This document shows, in pieces, positions 6,445-13,579 of a DNA stretch of 20,640 nucleotides. The position numbers were made by a program, and so were the translations under genes. Origin of the DNA: Candidatus Krumholzibacteriia bacterium (lineage in GTDB: Bacteria; Krumholzibacteriota; Krumholzibacteriia; LZORAL124-64-63); the NCBI GenBank assembly GCA_014859985.1, contig JACZKN010000136.1, forward strand, positions 1 through 20,640. Direction: 5' to 3'. Every line of letters starts with the position of its first letter. The stretch's first letter is position 1. A model generated the notes under the pieces. The model was not told the origin of the DNA, made no database searches, and saw only the letters and a program-made list of their open reading frames with translations.

Positions 6445-7650
6445 TCAGAAAACGACCGTGCCGCCGACGCGGATCAGCAGCTGGTTCTCGTTGCCCAGCG
6501 ACAGCAGGTTGTTCAGCTCGTCCATGTGGAGCTGGCCCTCGATGCGCACGTTGTCGCTCGGGGTGAAGGCCAGGCCGCCGCTGTAGTAGAAGTCCATCCC
6601 GCGCTCGCTCTCGGACGCCTCGTCACCCTCGAAGGTCTCGGTGCCTTTCATCTGCGACCAGATCGCGTTGGCGCCGGCCATCAGTTCGAAGCGCTTGCCC
6701 AGCTGGGTCCGGCAGGCGACCCGGGTGCCCGGGACGACCGTGGCCTTCATCTCGTCCTCGAAGTCCCCGACCTCCTCCTTGTAGCTGAGGTAGTGGACGA
6801 AGAACTCGGCCGTGACGTCGGTCATGTCGTTGTCCACGAGGAAGCGGCCGGCATTCGCCGTCACGCCCATCAGGCCGAGGTCCCACTCCTCATCCTCGAA
6901 CTCCTGCCAGGAACCGCTGCCCATCAGGAAGCCCAGCTGGTAGATCCAGCCGTTGTCGCGCGCGAAGCGGGCCGTCAGGTCGAAATTCATCATGCTGGAC
7001 TCGTCCTCGGCGTCGGTGTCGCCCCAGGTCGCGCTCTCGTTGAAGACGCTCGCCGCCAGGTCGAAACCGTCCCCGTTGCCCCAGGTCACCTGGGCCCCGA
7101 ACGCGCTGGACTTGTTGTTGAACTCGTCGTCCGGGTCCTCGGCCTTGTAGCCCGCGTCGGAGTAGAGCAGGCCGAGCGAGAAGGCGCCGCCGCCGCTGAG
7201 GTTGCGGGCCCAGGCCAGGTTCACCATCTGGCCTTCGAGGTACGCGCTGTACCCGGAGACGCGTTCGAACAGGAAGCCGGGGCTCAGGAACGGCCTCTCG
7301 AGCGTGCCGCCCCAGAGGAAGTTCGAGTTCTGGCCGCCGAGGTCGAACTGGCGCACCCGGAACAGCAGGTGGCTGTTCTCGCTGTACTGCCAGTGCAGCG
7401 TGCCCTGGCCCCGCCCGCTACCCAGCTTGTCCGGCCCGTAGTAGCCCTCGTCGCCGACGCTGAGCTCGACGAAGTCATCGTGGTTGACGATCCAGTGCGT
7501 CCAGGAATTGAACTGTGCCGTGGTCTCCATGAGCGTCGAACCGCCCATCGCGGAATGCGAGGTCTCGCCGGGCAGGCCGGCGACGGCCTGGCCGCCGAAA
7601 CCGACGATCAGCAAGGCCAGAAAGACACGAACGGCGACTGACTTCAACAT
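6445..7650 (-). CDS. Outer-membrane beta-barrel protein, family not recognised
   Basis: The protein has 401 residues. A signal peptide (about 1-24, ending GGQAVA) is followed by alternating polar/hydrophobic strands with aromatic girdles (TLHWQYSENSHLLFRVRQFD; FSLGLLYSDAGY; VTAEFFVHYLSY; MDFYYSGGLAF) and a final strand ending in VVF. This is typical of an outer-membrane barrel of roughly 16 strands. The probable external loops are acidic (AEDPDDEF, DTDAEDES, FEDEEWD, FEGDEASESER). I do not recognise a specific family or substrate. AGGAGGG lies about 9 nt before the ATG. Upstream are a candidate promoter and a box resembling the PerR operator, so it could belong to a metal or peroxide response (inference). 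Confidence 0.75.
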   Translation of the reverse strand: MLKSVAVRVFLALLIVGFGGQAVAGLPGETSHSAMGGSTLMETTAQFNSWTHWIVNHDDFVELSVGDEGYYGPDKLGSGRGQGTLHWQYSENSHLLFRVRQFDLGGQNSNFLWGGTLERPFLSPGFLFERVSGYSAYLEGQMVNLAWARNLSGGGAFSLGLLYSDAGYKAEDPDDEFNNKSSAFGAQVTWGNGDGFDLAASVFNESATWGDTDAEDESSMMNFDLTARFARDNGWIYQLGFLMGSGSWQEFEDEEWDLGLMGVTANAGRFLVDNDMTDVTAEFFVHYLSYKEEVGDFEDEMKATVVPGTRVACRTQLGKRFELMAGANAIWSQMKGTETFEGDEASESERGMDFYYSGGLAFTPSDNVRIEGQLHMDELNNLLSLGNENQLLIRVGGTVVF

Positions 7651-7761
7651 GATAAGACCCTCCTAGTCTGGTCACGGTCGTTGTGCAGCGTCGCGTTGGC
7701 CGACACTGACGCGATCCCGGCGGACCGTCCACGGTCCTCGGGAATCCGTTTGGCGCCCGGA

Positions 7762-7790
7762 AGCCTAGCAACGGCTCCCCGGGCTGGCAA
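7762..7790 (-). promoter_or_regulatory. Candidate promoter of the 6445-7650 barrel gene
   Basis: On the minus strand TTGCCA (7785-7790, five of six consensus bases) is followed after exactly 17 nt by TAGGCT (7762-7767, three of six). It would give a leader of about 105 nt. The weak -10 makes this moderate support only. Confidence 0.4.
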
Positions 7791-7808
7791 GCAAATGATC
7801 GCAACAAT

Positions 7809-7823
7809 CGGCAATGATTATTG
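7809..7823. promoter_or_regulatory. Fur/PerR-like box upstream of the barrel gene
   Basis: CGGCAATGATTATTG matches the 4169-4183 palindrome at 11 of 15 aligned positions, including the whole AATGATTA core. It is AT-rich against its surroundings and lies 18 bp upstream of the candidate -35. The left arm is degenerate, so binding by PerR or another Fur-family protein is a hypothesis. Confidence 0.4.
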
Positions 7824-7837
7824 GTTCTTGGCAAGCC

Positions 7838-7854
7838 CCCCGGCGCCGCCGGGG
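7838..7854 (-). terminator. Terminator-like hairpin after the porin gene
   Basis: A perfect 7-bp stem (7838-7844 with 7848-7854, 3-nt loop) lies 33 nt past the porin stop on the minus strand. No T-run follows, so termination is plausible rather than certain. Confidence 0.45.
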
Positions 7855-7887
7855 ACCTCTGCCAAAAACGGTCGTTCCCGGTCCTGG

Positions 7888-8982
7888 CTACCACTTTACC
7901 GTCGTTCCGAAGGAGAAACCGGACACGGTCGCGCCGGGATCGGCCGCAGCGGACGGGTCGGTCGGGGCACCGAAGCCGTTGTTGTCGCCAAGGCCCCAGG
8001 TGCCGTTGTCCTCGTTCATGATGCCCGCGTACTGCAGGTAGAACTGGACGTTCTTGACGTAGTTGTAGTCGATGCCGAGGGCCAGCAGGCTGCAGCCCCC
8101 GTCGGGGCCGGCGATCTCCTCGGTGTCGGGGTTCAACACGTGGTAGCCGCCCTTGAGGTCGAACTTCTCGCTGGCGTGGAACACCAGTTCGCCGCCCAGG
8201 GTGGTCGACTTCCAGTCCTCGATTCCGTCGTAGTCGGTCAGCATCTGGTAGATGAGGGCCACCCCGAACTTCCCGGTGTCGTACTTGCCGGCGAAGCGCA
8301 GGCGGCTCTCGGCATTCTCTCCGTTGACGTAGACATCATCGTCCGGATCATCGGTCTCCTGGTCGTCCACGAAGTCGAACATGCCCTTGGACAGCGTCTC
8401 GTAGGCAACACCCAGGAAGAAGGCGTCCGTGGCGTAATGGGCCATGCCGGCGAACGAGGTGGCCTGGTTGTCGGCCATCGCGTCGTTCTGATCGAACTCG
8501 TAGCCCAACTGGAAGCCGAAGCCGCTCAGGTCCGGCGACAAGTACATGAGGTAGTCGGATCTCCGGTTGTCGGTGTGCATCATCACCTGCCGGTTGTCGC
8601 CGACCGAGTCGTTGAAGTAGGTGGTCCTGCGGCCCAGGATGTAGTACGGGCTCTCGTGGATGCCCCACTGCGCCGTGCCCCAGGTGCCCTTCAGGCCCAG
8701 GAAGGAGCTGCGGCCGGCCAGCGTGCCGCCTCTCTGGGCGATATTCAAGCTGTTCTCGAACTGCCAGATGAAGGTGAGATTCTCGTTCAGCTCCTGGTCG
8801 CCCTTGAAGCCGAAGCGCGAGGTGTTGCTGCTGAGGCCGAGTTGGCTGTCTTCGCTGTCGTTCATCAGATTGATCGACGTGTGGAGCTTGCCGTAGAACG
8901 ACCAGTCCATGCCGCCGGCCATGGCAGGCGTCGCCCCGAGCGCGAACGCCAGGACCGTCAGCGGGGTGACCATCTTCATCAT
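7888..8982 (-). CDS. General porin, proteobacterial type (Porin_4-like)
   Basis: This 364-residue outer-membrane trimeric-type porin would allow diffusion of small solutes. A signal peptide (about 1-22, ending TPAMA) precedes MDWSFYGKLHTSIN, then SSNTSRFGFKGDQELNENLT, IWQFENSLNI, GRSSFLGLKGTWGTAQWG and a C-terminal strand ending in VKW. The S-R-F-G-F-K-G and G-R-S-S-x-L-G-L motifs are hallmarks of the 16-stranded porins common in beta- and gammaproteobacteria. A very acidic loop (DFVDDQETDDPDDDVYVNGE) is notable. AAGGAGGT lies 8 nt before the ATG at 8982. The gene looks somewhat less GC-rich than its neighbours, which may reflect its N/D/F/Y-rich composition or transfer. Its likely promoter is at 9274-9299. 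Confidence 0.85.
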   Translation of the reverse strand: MMKMVTPLTVLAFALGATPAMAGGMDWSFYGKLHTSINLMNDSEDSQLGLSSNTSRFGFKGDQELNENLTFIWQFENSLNIAQRGGTLAGRSSFLGLKGTWGTAQWGIHESPYYILGRRTTYFNDSVGDNRQVMMHTDNRRSDYLMYLSPDLSGFGFQLGYEFDQNDAMADNQATSFAGMAHYATDAFFLGVAYETLSKGMFDFVDDQETDDPDDDVYVNGENAESRLRFAGKYDTGKFGVALIYQMLTDYDGIEDWKSTTLGGELVFHASEKFDLKGGYHVLNPDTEEIAGPDGGCSLLALGIDYNYVKNVQFYLQYAGIMNEDNGTWGLGDNNGFGAPTDPSAAADPGATVSGFSFGTTVKW

Positions 8983-9273
8983 CGGTTTGGACCTCCTTGA
9001 ATCCCACCCGGGTTGTTCCCCGTCACCCCGTGCGGCGGCAATCCTCCCTGATCAGCGCCGCTCCGGCTAGGCCCCGCTGCAGCCAAGGCCGGCACTGAAC
9101 AGAAGCCACCGACGGCCGGCCTCCGTTCAGGGAGGTCGGCGCCGGTCGGATTCTTCCTAGACAGCGCCAGTCTGCATCTGCCCTCGTCCGGCGGCGCCGG
9201 GCTCCTTGCGGGACGCGCCGGTGGCCGGAACAGGTCGGGGCCGTGTCCAGGCACGGCCTGTGCCCGGAGCGAT

Positions 9274-9299
9274 TCTCAGGCAAGGGACGAACATGTCAA
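9274..9299 (-). promoter_or_regulatory. Candidate porin promoter
   Basis: On the minus strand a perfect TTGACA (9294-9299) is followed by GAGAAT in the -10 position (four of six consensus bases) after about 16-17 nt. It points at the porin gene about 290 nt away, implying a long leader. The -35 lies inside the 9289-9306 palindrome. Confidence 0.5.
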
Positions 9300-9306
9300 C
9301 ATGTTC
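9289..9306. promoter_or_regulatory. Perfect 8-2-8 palindrome, probable operator
   Basis: GAACATGT-CA-ACATGTTC is a perfect inverted repeat of 8-bp arms around two bases. It covers the -35 element of the candidate porin promoter, as expected of a repressor site. The size suits a dimeric helix-turn-helix regulator; it does not have the GAAC-N4-GTTC layout of the Gram-positive LexA box. No regulator gene is adjacent. Confidence 0.6.
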
Positions 9307-9591
9307 TTTGCGATCTCCATCCAGGAGATCCACCCTCGGGGCTGTGTACGGGCCGGCCAATGATCGACGGCGGCCCGGCCCGGCGCAAAGGAATTCCGGC
9401 GCAGGAAGGCCTGCCGCCGCGGGGCGGTTGCGGGTGCGCCCGGAATCTCCTTGCATATCCCGGCCGCCCGGCGATCCTCCGTGCAGCGAAATCCGGGAGG
9501 AACCAGCATCTCTCATGCCAGCGATGGCGCAGATTTCGAGGGTTTGCCGATGCCATCCATCAACAAAAACGACATTCGCGGGGAAATCCTG

Positions 9592-11421
9592 ATGAAACGT
9601 GGTCTGCGCGGCGCCTGGCCGTCGACCGGCGGCGGGCCCGGCCTCGTGCTGGTCCTGGTCCTGATCGGCCTGTCGTGCGGATTCGCCGCGGTGGCCAGGG
9701 CCGGCGGCCTGCCCCCGACCCCCTGGGCGGCATCCGGCGGCCTGCGCACCCCCCGCTACGCCGAGACCGTGGCCTGGTGCGAGGCCCTGGCCGCCGTCAG
9801 CGACCAGGTGCAGCTGTCCAGCTTCGGCACCAGCGGCCAGGGCCGCCCCCTGCCCCTGGTGGTGTGGGACCGCCAGGGCCGCTTCACCCCCGGCCGGCGG
9901 GACGGGCAGGCCGTCGTGCTGTTGCAGGCCTGCATCCACGCCGGCGAGAGCTGCGGCAAGGACGCGGGCATGGAGCTGCTGCGCGACCTGGTCGAGGGCC
10001 GCTTCGCCACCGACCACGGAACCGCCCTGGACAGCGTCACCATCCTGTTCATCCCCATCTTCAACGCCGACGGCCACGAGCGCTTCGGTCCCTGGGGGCG
10101 CATCAACCAGAACGGACCGTTGGAGATGGGCTGGCGCACGAACGCCGCCAACCTGAACCTGAACCGTGACTACGTGAAGGCCGACACGCCCGAACTGCGC
10201 GCCTGGCTGGGGCTGTGGCGCACCTGGCGGCCGGACTTCTTCATCGACACCCACAGCACCGACGGCGCCGACTACCAGTACGCCGTGACCTACAGCCTGG
10301 ACCCCTACCTGGGCGGGGACCCGGACCTGACCGCCTGGATCGCCCGCTACGAGGGGGCGATGAAGGATCAGCTGGCCGCCGACGGTTGGCCCCTGTTCCC
10401 GTACGTCACGTTCCGCCGCTGGCACGACCCCCGCAGCGGCCTGCGCACCTGGGCGGCCACACCCCGCTACAGCCAGGGCTACGCCGCGGTGCGCAACCGC
10501 CCGGGGCTGCTGATCGAGGCCCACATGCTGAAGGACTACCCCACCCGGGTCGAGGCGACCGGGGCCCTCGTCGGCCGCACCTTGGCCTGGGTCGACGCCC
10601 ACGCCGGTGAACTGACGGCCCTGAACACGGCGGCGGACGCCCGCGCGGCGAGCCCCGCCTTCCGCGCGGCGCCGTTTCCCTTGCGCTACCGCGCCGCCCC
10701 CGACTCGGTGCAGGTCGACTTCCTGGGCGTGGCCTACGAGGAACGCATCAGCGCGGTCACCGGGGGCGCCCACGTCGCCTTCGGCGATCGCCCCGAGACC
10801 TGGCGCCTGTGGTCGTGGCCCGACCTGGAGCCGGCGGCCACCGCGCGCCTGCCGGAGGCCTACCTGGTGCCGCCGGAGTGGACCGAGGTGATCGATCGCC
10901 TGGACTGGCACGGGGTGGCGTACCGCCGGCTGGCCGAACCGGTGGCACTGGAGGTCCGCACCTGGCGGCTGGACGATCCCAGGTGGCAGGAGCGGCCCTA
11001 CGAGGGCCGCCACCCGGTGAGCTTCACCGCCGTGCCGCTCGTCGAGACCCGCCTGTGGCCCGCCGGCACCGTGGTGGTGGACCTGGCCCAGCCCGCCGCC
11101 CCGCTCGTGGCGCACCTGCTGGAGCCCGAGGCGCCGGACGCCCTGGTCCAGTGGGGTTTCTTCGACCCGGTCTTCACCCGCACCGAGTACGTGGAGAGCT
11201 ACGTCATCGAGGCCATGATCCCGCAGCTGCTGGCCGACAACCCCGGCTGGGCGGCCGAGCTGGAGGCCCGCAAGGCCGCCGACCCGGCCTTCGCCGCCGA
11301 CCCCGGGGCCATCCGCCACTGGTTCTACGCGCGGACGCCGTGGTACGATGGCCGCGCCGGGATCTACCCGGTCGCCTGCCTCGACGGGCGGGGGGTGGTC
11401 GACGGGTTGCCGCTGCGGTGA
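9592..11421 (+). CDS. Exported M14-family zinc carboxypeptidase
   Basis: The protein has 609 residues. A signal peptide or anchor (MKRGLRGAW, then a hydrophobic run to about residue 38) precedes the M14 fold. Zinc ligands are H116 and E119 (IHAGESCG) and H221 (DTHSTDG); the catalytic Glu is E309 (LLIEAHML). NLNRDYVKAD corresponds to the substrate-binding Asn/Arg segment. M14 enzymes remove C-terminal residues from peptides or act on peptidoglycan peptides; the substrate here is unknown. The C-terminal 270 residues form an accessory region I do not recognise. An alternative ATG at 9550, with GAGGG before it, would add 14 residues ahead of the signal sequence. The last 19 nt, including the stop, lie in a 30-bp inverted repeat. 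Confidence 0.88.
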   Translation: MKRGLRGAWPSTGGGPGLVLVLVLIGLSCGFAAVARAGGLPPTPWAASGGLRTPRYAETVAWCEALAAVSDQVQLSSFGTSGQGRPLPLVVWDRQGRFTPGRRDGQAVVLLQACIHAGESCGKDAGMELLRDLVEGRFATDHGTALDSVTILFIPIFNADGHERFGPWGRINQNGPLEMGWRTNAANLNLNRDYVKADTPELRAWLGLWRTWRPDFFIDTHSTDGADYQYAVTYSLDPYLGGDPDLTAWIARYEGAMKDQLAADGWPLFPYVTFRRWHDPRSGLRTWAATPRYSQGYAAVRNRPGLLIEAHMLKDYPTRVEATGALVGRTLAWVDAHAGELTALNTAADARAASPAFRAAPFPLRYRAAPDSVQVDFLGVAYEERISAVTGGAHVAFGDRPETWRLWSWPDLEPAATARLPEAYLVPPEWTEVIDRLDWHGVAYRRLAEPVALEVRTWRLDDPRWQERPYEGRHPVSFTAVPLVETRLWPAGTVVVDLAQPAAPLVAHLLEPEAPDALVQWGFFDPVFTRTEYVESYVIEAMIPQLLADNPGWAAELEARKAADPAFAADPGAIRHWFYARTPWYDGRAGIYPVACLDGRGVVDGLPLR

Positions 11422-11496
11422 GGGTCGGGAACGTCCTCGGCCCGCCTGGCGGCGGGCCTGCGGAATGTTCCCGACCCTCACCGCAGCGGCAACCCG
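11403..11496. repeat. 30-bp perfect inverted repeat spanning the peptidase stop codon
   Basis: The arms 11403-11432 and 11467-11496 are perfect complements. The left arm contains the last codons and TGA of the M14 gene. Inside the 34-nt loop is a second perfect hairpin (GGCCCGCC, 11439-11446, with 11451-11458, 4-nt loop). No T-run follows. Its place suggests a terminator or 3'-end structure, but the size and perfection exceed a normal terminator. Confidence 0.8.
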
Positions 11497-11589
11497 ACGG
11501 CGCACCCTCCGCGCCACGAAAGAGGCTTGCCCGCACGTGCGCCCCTCCTGACACCCCGGAAGGCTCGACCCGGGGCTGGCAGCGGAGCC

Positions 11590-11678
11590 TGCCCTGGGTG
11601 TGGATGTGCAGAGGCCCCGGGCGGCGCATCGCGAAGCGCTAAGCCACCCGGGGCCTCTGCACATCCACACCCAGGGCA
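11590..11678. repeat. 32-bp perfect inverted repeat downstream of ettA
   Basis: The arms 11590-11621 and 11647-11678 are perfect complements around a 25-nt loop, which allows three more pairs after one mismatch. It begins 13 nt past the ettA stop on the minus strand. Its sequence is unrelated to the repeat at 11403-11496 although both mark the ends of the two convergent genes. Confidence 0.8.
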
Positions 11679-11691
11679 CGCGCCGAAGCTG

Positions 11692-13371
11692 CTAGCCCCG
11701 GGTCAGCTTCCGGTACTTGATGCGATGCGGCTGGTCCGCATCCACCCCCAGCCGCTCCCGCTTGTCCGCCTCGTAGTCCGAGTAGTTGCCCTCGTACCAG
11801 CGCGCCTGGCTGTCGCCCTCGAAGGCCAGGGTGTGGGTGCAGATGCGGTCCAGGAACCAGCGGTCGTGGCTGACCACCACCAGGCAGCCGCCGAAGTCCA
11901 CCAGGGCGTCCTCCAGGGCGCGCAGGGTGTCGACGTCCAGGTCGTTGGTCGGCTCGTCCAGCAGGATCAGGTTGGCGCCGCTCTTGAGCAGGCGGGCCAG
12001 GTGCACGCGGTTGCGCTCGCCGCCCGAGAGGGTGCCCACCTTCCGCTGCTGGTCCGACCCCTTGAAGTTGAAGCCCGAGCAGTAGGCGCGGCTGTTGACC
12101 ATGACCCCGCCCAGGTCCAGCTCCTCGGCGCCGCCGGAGATGTTCTCGTAGACGGTCGCGTTGGCGTCCAGGTCGTCCCGGGACTGGTCCACGTAGGCGA
12201 TCTGCACCGTCTCGCCGATGGTGAGCTTGCCGCCGTCGGGCTGCTCCTGGCCGGTGATCAGCCGCAGCAGGGTGGTCTTGCCGGCGCCGTTGGGGCCCAC
12301 CACGCCCACGATGCCGCCCTTGGGCAGGTGGAAATGCAGGTCGTCGAACAGCAGCTTCTCGCCGTAGGCCTTCTTCAGGTGCTCGGCCTTGACCACCACG
12401 TCGCCCAGGCGCGGGCCGGCCGGGATGCGGATCTGGGCGGTCGAGCCGCGCAGCTCCCGCTCCTGGCTGACCAGCTGCTCGTACTGGGACAGGCGGGCCT
12501 TGCTCTTCTTCTGGCGGGCCTTGGGCGCGGCGCGCACCCACTCCAGCTCGCGCTCGATGGTCTTGAGGCGGCGCTCGTCCTTCTTCTGCTCCTCCATCAG
12601 CTTCTTCTGCTTCTGCTCCAGCCAGGAGGAGTAGTTGCCCTCCCAGGGGATGCCGTAGCCCTGGTCCAGTTCGAGGATCCAGCCGGTGACGTTGTCCAGG
12701 AAGTAGCGGTCGTGGGTGACGATCACCACCGTGCCCTCGTATTCGCGCAGGTGGCGCTCCAGCCAGGCCACCGACTCGGCGTCCAAGTGGTTGGTCGGCT
12801 CGTCCAGCAGCAGCAGGTCCGGCTTCTCCAGCAGCAGGCGGCACAGGGCCACGCGGCGCTTCTCGCCGCCGGAGAGGGTGGCCACGTCCTGGTCGCCCGG
12901 GGGGCAGCGCAGGGCGTCCATGGCGATCTCCAGGTGGCGGTCCAGGTCCCAGCCTTCGGCCGCGTCGATCTCGGTCTGGAGGTTGCCCATCTCCTCCATC
13001 AGCTTGTTCATGGCGTCGTCGTCCATGGGCTCGCACATCTCGACGGTGATGGCGTTGAAGCGGTCCAGCTTGGCCTTCAGCGGGGCGACCGCCTTCTCGA
13101 TGTTGCCGCGCACGTCCAGGGACGGGTCCAGCTGCGGCTCCTGGGGCAGGTAGCCGCGGCGGATCGAGGGATCGGGGAAGGCCTCGCCGATGAAGTCGTC
13201 GTCCACGCCGGCCATGATCTTCAGGAGCGTCGACTTGCCGGCGCCGTTCAGTCCGATGACGCCGATCTTGGCGCCCGGGAAGAACGACAGCCAGATGCCG
13301 CGCAGGATCTCGCGGCCGGGGGGAACGACCTTCTTCAGGCCCTTCATGGTGAAGATGTACTGCTGAGCCAT
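11692..13371 (-). CDS. ettA: Energy-dependent translational throttle protein EttA (ABC-F)
   Basis: This 559-residue cytosolic ABC-F ATPase binds the ribosomal E site and gates entry into elongation according to ADP/ATP level. There are two nucleotide-binding domains: Walker A GLNGAGKST (40-48), signature LSGGE (166-170) and LLLLDEPTNHLD (Walker B, Glu191); then GPNGAGKTT (359-367), LSGGE (448-452) and ILLDEPTNDLD (Glu473). An insertion around residues 95-140 fits the EttA arm, and the linker (about 240-310) is rich in K, Q and E. The N-terminus and the length (E. coli EttA 555) identify EttA rather than Uup or an antibiotic-resistance ABC-F. AGGAAAGG precedes the ATG. It is transcribed alone. 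Confidence 0.95.
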   Translation of the reverse strand: MAQQYIFTMKGLKKVVPPGREILRGIWLSFFPGAKIGVIGLNGAGKSTLLKIMAGVDDDFIGEAFPDPSIRRGYLPQEPQLDPSLDVRGNIEKAVAPLKAKLDRFNAITVEMCEPMDDDAMNKLMEEMGNLQTEIDAAEGWDLDRHLEIAMDALRCPPGDQDVATLSGGEKRRVALCRLLLEKPDLLLLDEPTNHLDAESVAWLERHLREYEGTVVIVTHDRYFLDNVTGWILELDQGYGIPWEGNYSSWLEQKQKKLMEEQKKDERRLKTIERELEWVRAAPKARQKKSKARLSQYEQLVSQERELRGSTAQIRIPAGPRLGDVVVKAEHLKKAYGEKLLFDDLHFHLPKGGIVGVVGPNGAGKTTLLRLITGQEQPDGGKLTIGETVQIAYVDQSRDDLDANATVYENISGGAEELDLGGVMVNSRAYCSGFNFKGSDQQRKVGTLSGGERNRVHLARLLKSGANLILLDEPTNDLDVDTLRALEDALVDFGGCLVVVSHDRWFLDRICTHTLAFEGDSQARWYEGNYSDYEADKRERLGVDADQPHRIKYRKLTRG

Positions 13372-13430
13372 GGGAAACCTTTCCTGGGGGGCACCGCAAC
13401 CTGCGGTTCAAGTCTCGCGTCCGGGGCCCT

Positions 13431-13459
13431 ATGATCATCCCGAAGGGGCGGGTCGGCAA
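13431..13459 (-). promoter_or_regulatory. Candidate ettA promoter
   Basis: On the minus strand TTGCCG (13454-13459) is followed after 17 nt by GATCAT (13431-13436); both match the sigma-70 consensus at four of six positions. The leader would be about 50 nt. Support is sequence similarity and spacing only. Confidence 0.4.
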
Positions 13460-13464
13460 CCCGT

Positions 13465-13497
13465 ATTGGTCCGGAATTGGTCCGGAATCTGGTCCGG
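13465..13497 (+). repeat. Short tandem repeat in the ettA / 13580 divergent region
   Basis: ATTGGTCCGGA occurs twice head to tail (13465-13475, 13476-13486) and a third, degenerate unit (ATCTGGTCCGG) follows. The 11-bp period is about one helical turn, so three units face the same side of the DNA. It lies just upstream of the candidate ettA promoter and could be a regulator site or simple slippage. Confidence 0.55.
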
Positions 13498-13579
13498 CTT
13501 CCCCCGGCGGCGAATACCGCGGCCCCGTGCGGGGTACCGGACGCACCCCGACCGGACCCGTGAACGAAAGAGGAAGAGC

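Larger units (their letters stand above)
8983..9591. other. 609-bp divergent regulatory region
   Basis: This gap separates the divergent porin and M14 peptidase genes. It holds the porin promoter, the 8-2-8 palindrome at 9289-9306, a 7-bp hairpin at 9239-9258 (arms 9239-9245 and 9252-9258) and another at 9312-9330 (arms 9312-9318 and 9324-9330). The porin leader would be about 285 nt. Open frames inside it lack family features. I could not fix a promoter for the peptidase. Confidence 0.5.

Noticed and set aside
8979..9254. 91-codon frame in the porin leader ending at the porin start (ATGA-type overlap)
   Set aside because: Proline/arginine-rich translation without features and no strong ribosome-binding site; more likely untranslated leader, although a leader peptide cannot be fully excluded.
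9428..9457. Possible TTGCGG/TGCATA promoter for the M14 gene
   Set aside because: The -10 match is poor and spacing is ambiguous, so it was not listed as a feature.
9157..11679. 840-codon open frame on the minus strand opposite the M14 peptidase gene
   Set aside because: It is a mirror of the high third-position GC of the real gene: the translation is low-complexity, rich in G, A, V, R and Q, with no domain, and the plus-strand frame has clear catalytic motifs.
13405..13416. GGTTCAAGTCTC, resembling a tRNA T-loop
   Set aside because: No matching acceptor, D or anticodon arms around it; it lies in the ettA leader.
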